The position numbers and the translations under genes were made by a program. This document shows, piece by piece, positions 24,222-33,148 of a stretch of DNA of 42,983 nucleotides. This DNA comes from Aquimarina algiphila (GTDB lineage Bacteria; Bacteroidota; Bacteroidia; Flavobacteriales; Flavobacteriaceae): NCBI RefSeq assembly GCF_007489275.1, contig NZ_VLNR01000058.1, forward strand, positions 1 to 42,983, in the 5' to 3' direction. The notes under the pieces are model-generated. The model was not told the DNA's origin and ran no database searches. It was given only the letters and a program-made list of their open reading frames with translations. Position 1 is the first letter of the stretch, and each line of letters begins with the position of its first letter.

Positions 24222-25574
24222 TTAGCTAATAGTACAGACGCCATTGCCATTGGGACTCATCCATTGCCCCTCAATCGTGTCTCCATCAGAAAGGTTGAGT
24301 AAGTCTGTCCCCTTTAATTGACAGCCTTGGTACCAATCAGTATCAACCTGGTAAATCATAGAGATTGCCTGAGTACCCTTAGGAAATGTAAAAGATTGCT
24401 GGGGTCCCAGTGGTGCGATCTCTACGGCTTCCTGCCAAACAATCGGACTTGCCCTTAAATCAGTAGTGTAATTAAATTTTATTGTCCTTCCTGTAGGAGG
24501 GTTGTTAATATTATTTGTCAAAGTAACCAAAATAGGTTTTGGCAATTCTGCTGGTGGCGGTGGCGGCGGATTAACCGTCCCGGTTATCACTACATTAGAA
24601 ATATTGATTGTACAGTCTTTTGCAGTGGTGCCCATTGCGGTATCCAATACAAAAAAGTAATCATTCCTACTCGTCAGTGTAGCTTTTCCAATGCTAGCGT
24701 TATTCGAATTAGATACTTCTACCTTAACATCATTAGTACCTGAATTTGTAAAAACAGCAGTTATGGAGCCCTTCCACGATTCTGAATCATTAAATATCTC
24801 AACTTGATGCGCTCCTGACGCACCAGCAAAGTTTGTGTTTAGCCCTGTGCTTGGACCATATTTGCTTTCAATAAAATCTACCTCTTGTGTTTGTTGCCAA
24901 GGTTTGTTATAGATCCAAAATGCAAGCCAGGCGGTACCAGTTGCTGCTTCATGGCAGGATTTGCATACATCAAAATCAAAAGTGATCTTGGTAACTCCCC
25001 CCTCGCCAAGGTTGAATAGTAATTTGTCTGCAGTACTCACAGTTCTGCAATCGGTACCTGCGATCATACTAATGCTATCTTCTGTGTAAGAGAAGTAAGA
25101 TTGCCAGTCGGTATTGCATATACCTCCTTTTTGTATGCATCCTTCTGAGCCATTGTCGTGACAAGGAGATACTGTAAAGAAATAGCCAAAAGGTAGTTCC
25201 CATTTGGCATCTGAGCTCTTAGAGACATACACAATAGGCCCTTGTGACCCGCCCACTCCATTGTCTAGCAAATAGTCCTGATTATCCAAAAGGTAGAGCT
25301 GGGATGTCTTGCTATTGTACCCCCATGTTTGTAAAAACCCACTCGCTCCTTTTGCTGCTAAAGAAACTCGACTTCCGTCCTGTAATGAATTACTCGATAC
25401 GCTCAAGCAGAGTTCTGGAAGAGAAGACTTTAATACAATATATCCATCACTTGTAAAATTCCATTCCTGAAAACCTCCAGAATTTTGATTTAGAACTGCA
25501 ATAGGTGTGTTTGCAGTATTTGATGGTGCTGTAATAACTCCACCATTTTTATATTTTATGTAGCCGTAATTCAT
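24222..25574 (-). CDS. Ricin-type lectin plus GH16-like domain protein without signal peptide
   Basis: This 450-residue protein has three parts. Residues about 1-130 form a ricin-type beta-trefoil, with QxW-like motifs GGFQEWNF and FLQTWGY. Residues about 130-335 form a concanavalin-like domain with TQEVDFIESKYGP, which matches the GH16 catalytic pattern E-x-D-x-x-E, and WLAFWIYNKPW. A run of six prolines (PPPPPP) then links to a C-terminal domain (about 345-450) of unknown type. GH16 enzymes cut beta-glucans and related galactans; activity is inferred only. The start MNYGYIKYKNG has no signal peptide, although the rest looks extracellular. Export by another route, or a lost 5' end, is possible. 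Confidence 0.72.
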   Translation of the reverse strand: MNYGYIKYKNGGVITAPSNTANTPIAVLNQNSGGFQEWNFTSDGYIVLKSSLPELCLSVSSNSLQDGSRVSLAAKGASGFLQTWGYNSKTSQLYLLDNQDYLLDNGVGGSQGPIVYVSKSSDAKWELPFGYFFTVSPCHDNGSEGCIQKGGICNTDWQSYFSYTEDSISMIAGTDCRTVSTADKLLFNLGEGGVTKITFDFDVCKSCHEAATGTAWLAFWIYNKPWQQTQEVDFIESKYGPSTGLNTNFAGASGAHQVEIFNDSESWKGSITAVFTNSGTNDVKVEVSNSNNASIGKATLTSRNDYFFVLDTAMGTTAKDCTINISNVVITGTVNPPPPPPAELPKPILVTLTNNINNPPTGRTIKFNYTTDLRASPIVWQEAVEIAPLGPQQSFTFPKGTQAISMIYQVDTDWYQGCQLKGTDLLNLSDGDTIEGQWMSPNGNGVCTIS

Positions 25575-25632
25575 AGTTAACTTTTTTATTTATTCTTCTA
25601 TAAAAACTGATCTGATTAAAAATAGGAAAGAG

Positions 25633-26010
25633 GTGTATAAGAAAATATTTCATTGTATTTCATGGTGGGAGAAGTCGGATGTTGGGTGTCGGATGTTTGG
25701 AGTTTGGTTTTGGATGTTGGATGTCAGAGGTTGGATGTCAGAGGTTGGATGTTGGGAAATAACAAAAACATCGGGCATCGTGCTTCAAGCTTCGGGCATT
25801 AAAATGGGGTTCAGAAGTCAGAGGTTGGAAGTCGGAAGACCGAAGACAGGGGTTAAAAAAACATCGGATACCGGTCTTTGTACTTCGGGCATTAAAATGA
25901 GGTCAGAAGTTAGAGGTTGGAAGTTGGAAGACCGAAGAAAGGAGTTTAAAAAAACATCGGACATCTGGCTTCGGGCATTAAAAGTGAGGATATGGATTGC
26001 AAACATTTGC
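25633..26010. repeat. Purine-rich dispersed repeat tract
   Basis: This tract holds repeats of GAGGTTGGATGTCA and AAGTTGGAAGACCGAAGA type. It also holds ACATCGGGCATCGTGCTTCA (25768-25787, continuing AGCTTCGGGCATTAAAAT), found word for word at 28549-28588, with two shorter variants at about 25870 and 25965. No coding function is supported. It fills the whole gap between the lectin gene and 26038. Confidence 0.7.
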
Positions 26011-26037
26011 TATCGGAATACTTTGTTGGTTGCAGGT

Positions 26038-26721
26038 TTATTCTTTTGTTAAATCTTTTGCTGTTCCTCCTATAAAATAATTTTTAGTCTGTAGGTTCCC
26101 TTGTTCTATATAAAACATTTGGTTTAAATAAACTACTTGAGAAAATAATTCTTTTTTTGTGAGTAATCCTTGTTCATAATACTCAAAAATGGTAAAAAAT
26201 TCTTTTTCATAAGATGTTACAAGATTATCATTTGAAGTTTCAACTTCTTTAAGTTCAACATGATCTTTTTGATTAGGAATAGGGGCTTTGGAGGAACTGT
26301 TTTTTTCTTTTTTTAGTTTATCTTCAGATGATGAAGTAATTTTTAGCTTCTCATTTAAGAATTCAATAAATTTAGCTAATTCTTGAGCTCTGTTAGTATC
26401 TCTATAGTTAAACTCAATTTTTCCGTTTTCGACCCAAACAGATTCAAAATAACCGTGACATTTAGCTGCTATTAATTCAAGTTGTTTTTCTTGCAAAATT
26501 AAGTCAATATCAAATACATAAATATAAAAGTCTTTTACTTCGGATCTATCTATTAACTTTAGAATTGAATTTCCGTGTATTATGGAGTGTCCACTCCAAT
26601 TAGCATGAAACGAAAGTATACCTTTATTCACTTTTGTTATATCAAATTTATTAGGATCTGTAACATATATTATTCTTGAAGAAGTATCTTCTTTTATCCC
26701 TTTATAAAAATGCTTATTCAT
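26038..26721 (-). CDS. Unknown protein paired with the ankyrin-repeat gene
   Basis: This 227-residue soluble protein has a mixed alpha/beta N-terminal part (about 10-110: RIIYVTDPNKFDI, then GILSFHANWSGHSI, then VKDFYIYVFDID). It somewhat resembles a thioredoxin-like fold without active cysteines. A Ser/Lys-rich linker (about 128-155) leads to a helical C-terminal part. It starts 18 bp after the ankyrin gene's stop and is surely in the same operon. An immunity or partner role is possible but not shown. Confidence 0.6.
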   Translation of the reverse strand: MNKHFYKGIKEDTSSRIIYVTDPNKFDITKVNKGILSFHANWSGHSIIHGNSILKLIDRSEVKDFYIYVFDIDLILQEKQLELIAAKCHGYFESVWVENGKIEFNYRDTNRAQELAKFIEFLNEKLKITSSSEDKLKKEKNSSSKAPIPNQKDHVELKEVETSNDNLVTSYEKEFFTIFEYYEQGLLTKKELFSQVVYLNQMFYIEQGNLQTKNYFIGGTAKDLTKE

Positions 26722-26739
26722 ACAAATTGTTATGATCTT

Positions 26740-27876
26740 TTATTTTTCTAATAGATTTATAATCTCTTTATTTTTCATAGCTATGGCTAATGATAAGGGC
26801 GTATGACTTTCTGCTTCTACATTTTTATCGGCTCCATTTTCTAATAAAATGCGAACGATTTCTTTATGTCCCATTTCTGAGGCTCTGTGCAAAGCAGTAA
26901 AACCTCTATTGTCCTTAGCATTTATATCAGCTTTATTTTCAATCAAAATATTGAGATGTTCAACTTTATTTGATTGTACAGCATTCATTATTGGGGTTGC
27001 TCCTTCAGTTGATTTTGTATTTGGATTAGCTCCTTTATCAAGCAACAAACTTAATACATTTGAGTCAGCGGTTATTGCCCATTGTAACGTTGAAAGGCCA
27101 TCTCCCGCCAAACAATTAATATTAGTATTTCGATCTAACTCTAGGTTTATTTTATCTAGTTCACCTCTTGCAATTGCAATATGTAATAAAGAATGGGTTC
27201 TTAGTTTTAACGCTGTTTTATAGTTAAAGTCCTCTCCAAAATATCCGAAATGAGCCATGTTTCCATAAGTAGAAAAAGCCCACATTCCTGCCTGATCTGT
27301 ATTGCTTGATAAGTCTTTTGGAATAGGAGCGGGGACTGTTTCATTTAAAGAATGACTATATAGTAAAAACATCAAAATGGATTCAGTCATTTTAGATGAT
27401 TCATTATCAGTGAATTCGCCTGTTATTTCAGTTATTCTTAATTGGTTTTTTTCTTGAGTCGTTTTTGCAACTACAAAAGCTTCTCTCAACCAACTTCTAA
27501 TAAATAGTAAACGATCATTAATAAAATAAATCGCCCATTTGTTTTCCATTGTTGATGGATTAAACAAAACACCCTCCTCAAGTTTTTCATCTGTTGAAAT
27601 CGTTAAATCACTAGAAAATGTTCTTTTGGATTTGGGTGAATACTCTGTAAAAGCTGTTCCGTCTTCTTGACCATAAGAAATAGCATTTGTAGCCATTTTA
27701 GGATCTTTTGAAGTTGAAAGCATATTTTGAGAAATTGGTCTTAAATCCAAAATTTTCAAACCCCAAGGGTTTTGTTCTGGATTAATCCATTTCAAATTGT
27801 ATTCACTGGTTTTCTTTTCTTCTTGCTCAGAACTTTTTTTTTGATTCCCTCCAAATAGTTTTTTAAAAAATCCCAT
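26740..27876 (-). CDS. Ankyrin-repeat protein
   Basis: In this 378-residue protein, residues about 228-378 contain four to five ankyrin repeats (for example GLSTLQWAITADSNVLSLLL, DRGANP-type turns such as DKGANPNTKS, and GFTALHRASEMGHKEIVRIL). The N-terminal 225 residues form a separate domain with a start MGFFKKLFGG and WAIYFINDRLLFIRSW, of a type I cannot name. There is no signal peptide. Ankyrin repeats bind proteins. Together with the downstream gene 18 bp away it forms a two-gene operon in a region of accessory genes, which would fit a toxin-immunity or effector-related pair. Confidence 0.85.
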   Translation of the reverse strand: MGFFKKLFGGNQKKSSEQEEKKTSEYNLKWINPEQNPWGLKILDLRPISQNMLSTSKDPKMATNAISYGQEDGTAFTEYSPKSKRTFSSDLTISTDEKLEEGVLFNPSTMENKWAIYFINDRLLFIRSWLREAFVVAKTTQEKNQLRITEITGEFTDNESSKMTESILMFLLYSHSLNETVPAPIPKDLSSNTDQAGMWAFSTYGNMAHFGYFGEDFNYKTALKLRTHSLLHIAIARGELDKINLELDRNTNINCLAGDGLSTLQWAITADSNVLSLLLDKGANPNTKSTEGATPIMNAVQSNKVEHLNILIENKADINAKDNRGFTALHRASEMGHKEIVRILLENGADKNVEAESHTPLSLAIAMKNKEIINLLEK

Positions 27877-27957
27877 AAATTTTATTGATTGTTTATAACG
27901 TTCTGTGAATAATATTTTAGTTACCTCAAATAATAGCTATGCTGTTTCTGTAAGTTT

Positions 27958-28338
27958 TTATTTAGTTTTATAAAAATCCCCATCTTTCCAGATTCTCCTG
28001 CCTTTATACTTTCCACAAAAGTCATAAAGTTCGATAAATTGATTTTGATAATCCCTACTATGTCGGAAAACCTGTATTTCTCTATCAACAATCTTAATCC
28101 TTCTAAATATTTTGTCTTCTGAAGAATCCATAGATACAAGAAATACAGATTTACGTTTTAATATAACTTTTCCGTTAGAGTTTACCACCTTATCTATCAA
28201 TATAACTTTTTTGTGTGGTAATTTCCAAAACAAGAATTTCCGTTCTCTTTCGATTGTTTCTGTTTTGAGCACTAGATTTTCTGTTTCACAACCTCTATGT
28301 TCGGTTAAATGATCAATTTGATTGTTAAACAAAAACAA
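27958..28338 (-). CDS. Unknown basic protein with uncertain start
   Basis: The frame is open from a TTG at 28338 (126 residues), but no ATG is available. Upstream of that TTG the frame stays open back to TAA at about 28386 and encodes a hydrophobic stretch, NITLFTLVFHLFLFNNQ, which would make a good signal peptide or membrane anchor. The true start may be a non-ATG codon near 28370, or the 5' end may be damaged. The mature part has many Lys/Arg and strands (KVILIDKVVNSNGKVILK). It is not similar to any family I know. Confidence 0.5.
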   Translation of the reverse strand: MFLFNNQIDHLTEHRGCETENLVLKTETIERERKFLFWKLPHKKVILIDKVVNSNGKVILKRKSVFLVSMDSSEDKIFRRIKIVDREIQVFRHSRDYQNQFIELYDFCGKYKGRRIWKDGDFYKTK

Positions 28339-28479
28339 GTGAAATACTAAGGTGAATAATGTGATATTGATGTCTACTACTTTTTAATTAGTGCTAGCGA
28401 TTTGTGAATGAAACGTAGCGAGTAAAAAGATACTATATTTTGGATTAAGCACAGCGTCTAATTTTGTATTTTGTTTTAC

Positions 28480-28650
28480 TTATTTATAGACATGGATTAT
28501 GAATTAGTGTCATCTGGGTGGAGAAGACCGAAGACAAAGATTACAAAGACATCGGGCATCGTGCTTCAAGCTTCGGGCATTAAAATGAGGGGCAGAAGTC
28601 AGGTATTGGGTGTTGGAAATCAGATGTTGAGAGATTACAAAATTATTGGG
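28480..28650. repeat. Dispersed repeat tract, copy of the 25768 element
   Basis: Contains ACATCGGGCATCGTGCTTCA and the following AGCTTCGGGCATTAAAAT (28549-28588), identical to 25768-25806, with the same purine-rich flank (GAAGACCGAAGACAAAG). It shows that these tracts are dispersed units, not coding sequence. No gene lies in 28339-28723. Confidence 0.7.
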
Positions 28651-28723
28651 TATCAGGTTACTGTAAATTATGTTTACAATTTAGTTCAATAGTTTTTCAA
28701 ACATTAGACGATTTTGTAAAAAA

Positions 28724-29869
28724 CTACCTCTGTTTAGAAACCCACTTTTTGATTATTTCTTTCTCATGTTCTAATGAATAGTATTTCACCTGACCATCTG
28801 ATTGTTTTCCAAAAATGATATCGTTTTTTGGATATCTGTATTTATATCCCTCTATCTGGTCCTTTATCATATCAACTAATGGTCTATGTACAAATCCTGC
28901 TTCTATGGCCTTTTGTACATTAAAATAATATGAGCCTTCTGGTTTTGGCTTCCAGAAAGGGACTACTTTATATGGTATAAGTCCGTTTTTAATTAAAAAT
29001 TCACCATCGATCCAATATAATTTCTCTGGCATTGCAGTAGCATGAATAAGACTAGAAACATAATCTTTAAATGGCGTTGGTTCGCAGGCAATATTAAATT
29101 CTCCAAAAGTATTTTGATGAGAACAAAGCACAATAAAACTCACCAAGCTTTTAACATCAACAGCTTGTATATGGTGATTTTTTACATGAGGTAATAATAT
29201 TTCGCCTCCTCTGTAAAAGCGTATAGGCCAAAAAGGTTCGTCTATGATATTGCTTGGATCTACACTTCTAAAATCTCGCATTCCATGAGATCTGTATATT
29301 GTATAATTATCTATTTGTTCTCGTATGGCTTCTTCGGCAAACGTTTTACGAAGTGCATAACGATGTTTCATTCCTTCTGCAATAGATTCAGGACGTTTAG
29401 GCAGAGATTTTAAAGGGTCATTTTCAGTAATAAATTTTTTGTTCCAATTACCATAAACAGAAATTGATGATATGTAGTGATAATGACCTATTCTACCTTT
29501 AAATTCATCCAAAAAGTCGGATATCGCCTTTGGTGATTTTTGCCAGGTATCTACAACAATATCCCAATAGGTGTCTTTGTATTTTTTGTCGATTGCTTTT
29601 AAACCTGCTTTATTTTCCTTTTCCCTATCACAGATTATGATGGGTAAATTGTTGAATAAATGTGTATTTGTCTTTCCCCTATTTAAAAGTGTGACCTCAT
29701 AGCCAGAGGTTAAAAATTCCTTTACTATACTAGGCCCAAGAAATCCTCTTCCACCTAAAATCAGCACTTTTTTGGAATTGTCATTGTGTATTCCAAAAAC
29801 ATCAGAAGGACTTAGGAGGGTAAGTATTGAAGCAGCTCCTACAGTCTTTAAGAAATCTCTTTTATTCAT
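28724..29869 (-). CDS. NAD-dependent epimerase/dehydratase-family protein, exported
   Basis: This 381-residue protein starts with an N-terminal export signal of Tat-like form (NKRDFLKTVGAASILTLL, cleavage near DVFG). An extended SDR/epimerase Rossmann domain follows: VLILGGRGFLGPSIVKEF gives the G-x-x-G-x-x-G motif for NAD(P), and HYHYISSISVYGNW supplies the Ser/Tyr region, although the usual Tyr-x-x-x-Lys is not clear. Later segments (DYVSSLIHATAMPEK) fit isomerase/RNA-binding-like members. The substrate is probably a sugar nucleotide or similar metabolite. The Tat-type export is expected if NAD(P) is bound in the cytoplasm before export. Confidence 0.8.
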   Translation of the reverse strand: MNKRDFLKTVGAASILTLLSPSDVFGIHNDNSKKVLILGGRGFLGPSIVKEFLTSGYEVTLLNRGKTNTHLFNNLPIIICDREKENKAGLKAIDKKYKDTYWDIVVDTWQKSPKAISDFLDEFKGRIGHYHYISSISVYGNWNKKFITENDPLKSLPKRPESIAEGMKHRYALRKTFAEEAIREQIDNYTIYRSHGMRDFRSVDPSNIIDEPFWPIRFYRGGEILLPHVKNHHIQAVDVKSLVSFIVLCSHQNTFGEFNIACEPTPFKDYVSSLIHATAMPEKLYWIDGEFLIKNGLIPYKVVPFWKPKPEGSYYFNVQKAIEAGFVHRPLVDMIKDQIEGYKYRYPKNDIIFGKQSDGQVKYYSLEHEKEIIKKWVSKQR

Positions 29870-29923
29870 GTTTTATTGCTTTTAAAGCAAAAAAAGGGAT
29901 TTAAAAGTGGATATGGGAAGTCC

Positions 29924-30074
29924 TTAATTAATCTGTACTGATTTCTTTTTATATTTTTCAGGCGTTTCTATCTGTTTTCTTCTTAAGGTTATTGAAGAAG
30001 GCAGATTTAGAACTAAAGCCACACTCATAACCCAACCCTTCCAATATTAAGTCGTTGTTTTTTCTTTCCCTTTT
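29924..30074 (-). pseudogene. AraC-family HTH fragment with a frameshift
   Basis: The minus strand encodes LILEGLGYECGFSSKSAFFN, then NLKKKTDRN, clearly the second half of an AraC-type HTH. A TGA then interrupts, while the next frame continues ETPEKYKKKSVQIN, the normal end of the same domain, to TAA at 29924. One missing or added base near 29955 explains this. No N-terminal part remains. It is unrelated in sequence to the intact regulator at 2704-3555. Confidence 0.65.
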
Positions 30075-30076
30075 GG

Positions 30077-30274
30077 CTAATGCAGTAACGCTTTTTTAAA
30101 ATTAGGTATTTGATAAGTTCTGGCCACCCTTATAATATGGTCATATAATTCTGATAAAGACCATGTACCTTGAGAAGGACTTATAGATATTTGTTCACTG
30201 TCTGTTTTTTTTAACACTATTAGACATTCACTAGCTTTTTTATTGAACTTATCTATCGCCCTTAATTTCTTCAT
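30077..30274 (-). pseudogene. N-terminal fragment of a DinB-like protein
   Basis: The open frame of 65 codons reads like the start of a DinB/DUF1569-type four-helix protein (QGTWSLSELYDHIIRVARTY, which carries the first metal-ligand His). It stops after one third of the normal length. Its 3' end overlaps the AraC fragment in another frame, so two unrelated genes were joined by a deletion. It could still be translated as a short peptide. Confidence 0.55.
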
Positions 30275-30335
30275 ATTATCATGAATTACAAATAAATCGC
30301 CTTGCCTGTGACATTTTTATGGTAAAGCAAAAAAA

Positions 30336-32843
30336 CTATTTACCATCGCACCCGGGCTTAGCATCAAGATCTGATGCAAGGCGAATATTGCTTAGCCCAA
30401 TCTCGACACCTTCTCCAGCGGTAATCATTAATGCAGAGCTAATTTTGGTCATATCAAGACCAAGATTATCAAAGCAACTTAGGCTTATTCGATATTCTTT
30501 CCAATCATTGGGAGCGACGATGATATTAAGCGTTTTATCACACGGAGTGTCTGGACCACACATACCAATTTGTAGGGCTGCGTCGCTGGCTGTAAATGAT
30601 TTTGCTGAGAACGCAAGTTCCATAGCACCATTGGATTGGCGAGACATATCACTTGGTGACGCCGCACTAACCCGTATTTGGTCACGATCTGATTTTGTCC
30701 ATTGTATTCTTAATGCATCTTCTTGCGCATTGTGGTCGGTTTTACTAATTATCAACCCGCCTACAGATGTAGGGAAACTACCAATTTGTTTGACTAAATC
30801 GCCTGAACTTAACCATAATCCCCAAGGTGCAACAGGAGCTCCTTTGCTAAAAAACTCACCTGTAGAGACTACTTGACTATCTTCTAAGCCTGAATCTTCT
30901 GAAAGCTGATCAACTGTTGCAGTATCGGTATAAGAAAGACCATAACCCAGGGTAAACAATGGTTTAGCGTCTTCTGATACTACAGCACTCGACGGCCATG
31001 AGAATGATAAACGACCTGTAAAATCATAAGAAGGGTCTGTTTGAAATAATAGATCTGAGATACCTCCTCCTTCACTACCAGGTAGCCATGCAGCGATAAA
31101 TGCATCTGACTGGTTGATTTCTGGGTTGGTCCATAACGGACGACCAGATAGAAAAACGGATACAACAGGAATGCCTTTACTTTTAAATTCTGTCAATGTA
31201 TTTACATCAAAATCATTAGGAACAAAGTCGAGATTTTCGCGGTCCCCCTGAAACTCTGCATATGGGTTCTCTCCATAAATGGCAATTACAAGATCGGCAG
31301 TTACGCTTGTGTCTGCATTGGCAGAATAAATTACTTTACCACCTGCTTTGTTAACGACTTCTTTTATACCCTCTAGTATTGATTCACCATTAGGGAACTC
31401 ATCGTTGGTATGACCTGTACCTTGCCATGACAAAGTCCAACCACCACATGCCTTGGAGATGCTTTCTGCTCCGTCGCCAACAACCATAATCGTTTTTGTA
31501 GCGTCTATTGGTAAAACGCTATTATTATTTTTAAGCAAAACCATGGACTCACGAACAGCTTGTCGTGCTATGGCTCTGTTTTTAGGAAGCCCCAGAAGGC
31601 TTTCATCTCCTGCATTTTTACGAGTACTTGGTGCACCTTTGGTAAATATACCCGAGGCAATTTTTACTCTAAGAATACGGCGTACTGCATCATCCAAACG
31701 AGTCATAGGAATTGTTCCGTTCTTTACATGTTTCAAAGTGCTTTCATATAAACCTTTCCAACTATCCGGAGCCATATACATATCCAGACCTGCATTAAGT
31801 GATTGTGGACAATCTGTATTGGTACAGCCAGGAACTTGACCATGACCGTTCCAGTCACCAACCACAAAGCCATTAAAACCGAGTTGACCCTTTAAGACGT
31901 CTGTTAACAGTTCTTTGTCACCATGAAGTTTTCTGCCTTGCCAGCTAGAGAAAGAAGCCATTACGGTTTGTACCCCTGCAGGTATTGCACTATAATATCC
32001 TGCTGCATGCACGTCACGTAATTCTGTTTCACTAATAAGAGCATCTCCCTGATCAACACCTTTTTCTGTAGCGCCATCAGCAAGAAAGTGTTTAGCACTT
32101 GATATAACGCGACCAGCTCCCATAAAACCTTCTTCACCAACACGGCCTTGTAGTCCATAGACAATGCGACTTCCATAGGATTTTACTATTTTAGGATCTT
32201 CAGAGAATCCTTCATAACTTCTACCCCAACGCGTATCTTGCGGTATGGCCAAAGTTGGAGCAAAGGTCCAATCGTGACCAGATACAGTAAGTTCGTGAGC
32301 AGTTACTGATGCAATTTGCTCAATTAAGTCAGGGTTGTTCATCGCACCAAGTCCAATGTTATGTGGAAAAACAATAGCTCCACTAAGATTTGTATGACCA
32401 TGTACTGCGTCTATTCCCCATATACAAGGTATAGCAATCTCAACACCTTCTTTATCAATCGATGCGTTGTAATATTCATCAGCCATTGCCAACCAGGTTT
32501 TGGTATCAGCATATGGTAACGGTCCTGGTGCCGAATTACCACCACTTAATACAGAGCCTAATCGATATTGCTTAACCTCTTCTGGAGTAATAGATCCATT
32601 ATCTGCCTGGATGACCTGACCTACTTTTTGTTCTAACGTTAGTTTTGGCAGTATTTCATCAATTTGTGCTTCTATCGATGGGTCTAGCGGCAGGGCTTTG
32701 ATGGTTGGCCAATCTTTTGGATTTACAAGGTTGGTTGATTTTTCTACATCTGTAGTATTCTTTTTTTGAGTACAGCTTAAAACTAAAATAGAGAGCATAA
32801 CTAATAGTGAGATAGATGAGGTCGAAGACTTGATAGTACGCAT
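30336..32843 (-). CDS. GH3 exo-beta-glucanase lipoprotein (ExoP-like)
   Basis: This 835-residue lipoprotein has a signal ending in LVLSC (Cys24). The GH3 N-terminal (beta/alpha)8 domain includes KHFLADGA (251-258) and the nucleophile Asp330 in GFVVGDWNG. The second GH3 domain (about 425-640) has a candidate acid/base Glu region with YGENPYAEFQGDRENLD. About 190 further residues form a jelly-roll CBM-like domain at the C-terminus, as in marine exo-1,3/1,4-beta-glucanases. It should release glucose from beta-glucans such as laminarin at the cell surface. No SusC/SusD pair lies nearby, so it is not in a typical polysaccharide utilisation locus. It is unusually GC-rich among its neighbours. Confidence 0.92.
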   Translation of the reverse strand: MRTIKSSTSSISLLVMLSILVLSCTQKKNTTDVEKSTNLVNPKDWPTIKALPLDPSIEAQIDEILPKLTLEQKVGQVIQADNGSITPEEVKQYRLGSVLSGGNSAPGPLPYADTKTWLAMADEYYNASIDKEGVEIAIPCIWGIDAVHGHTNLSGAIVFPHNIGLGAMNNPDLIEQIASVTAHELTVSGHDWTFAPTLAIPQDTRWGRSYEGFSEDPKIVKSYGSRIVYGLQGRVGEEGFMGAGRVISSAKHFLADGATEKGVDQGDALISETELRDVHAAGYYSAIPAGVQTVMASFSSWQGRKLHGDKELLTDVLKGQLGFNGFVVGDWNGHGQVPGCTNTDCPQSLNAGLDMYMAPDSWKGLYESTLKHVKNGTIPMTRLDDAVRRILRVKIASGIFTKGAPSTRKNAGDESLLGLPKNRAIARQAVRESMVLLKNNNSVLPIDATKTIMVVGDGAESISKACGGWTLSWQGTGHTNDEFPNGESILEGIKEVVNKAGGKVIYSANADTSVTADLVIAIYGENPYAEFQGDRENLDFVPNDFDVNTLTEFKSKGIPVVSVFLSGRPLWTNPEINQSDAFIAAWLPGSEGGGISDLLFQTDPSYDFTGRLSFSWPSSAVVSEDAKPLFTLGYGLSYTDTATVDQLSEDSGLEDSQVVSTGEFFSKGAPVAPWGLWLSSGDLVKQIGSFPTSVGGLIISKTDHNAQEDALRIQWTKSDRDQIRVSAASPSDMSRQSNGAMELAFSAKSFTASDAALQIGMCGPDTPCDKTLNIIVAPNDWKEYRISLSCFDNLGLDMTKISSALMITAGEGVEIGLSNIRLASDLDAKPGCDGK

Positions 32844-33148
32844 ATTAAAAATTGGTATTGGTTGTGGTTAACATAAAATAAATGTGTAAGTTACATTTTT
32901 TCTTAGTGTGTGTAAAAAAGTATGATGGAGTTATTTTGAAATGTTTTTTTTGGATTTTGTATAATGTTCTTGCTATGATTGACATTGGGTTTAAAGGTAT
33001 ACCTGTTGGTTGAAAATTAATCTACTATATTTTACTACGATTGGGTATTATAGATACGGGGTATAAATAGGTGTTGTCTAAGAATAGAGATCATATGTAG
33101 TTAAACATAGACACATGAATTACAAATTTAAGAGATATTTATTATTCT
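32844..33148. other. Intergenic region between GH3 gene and a lipoprotein gene
   Basis: This AT-rich stretch must hold the GH3 promoter, but I see no clear TAnnTTTG box in the right orientation. No repeats or ORFs of note. Confidence 0.45.

Noticed and set aside
27921..28139. 72-codon minus-strand ORF
   Set aside because: It overlaps the 27958-28338 frame and has no supporting features.
30319..30876. Plus-strand 185-codon ORF
   Set aside because: It lies wholly against the GH3 gene in another frame and has no protein-like features.
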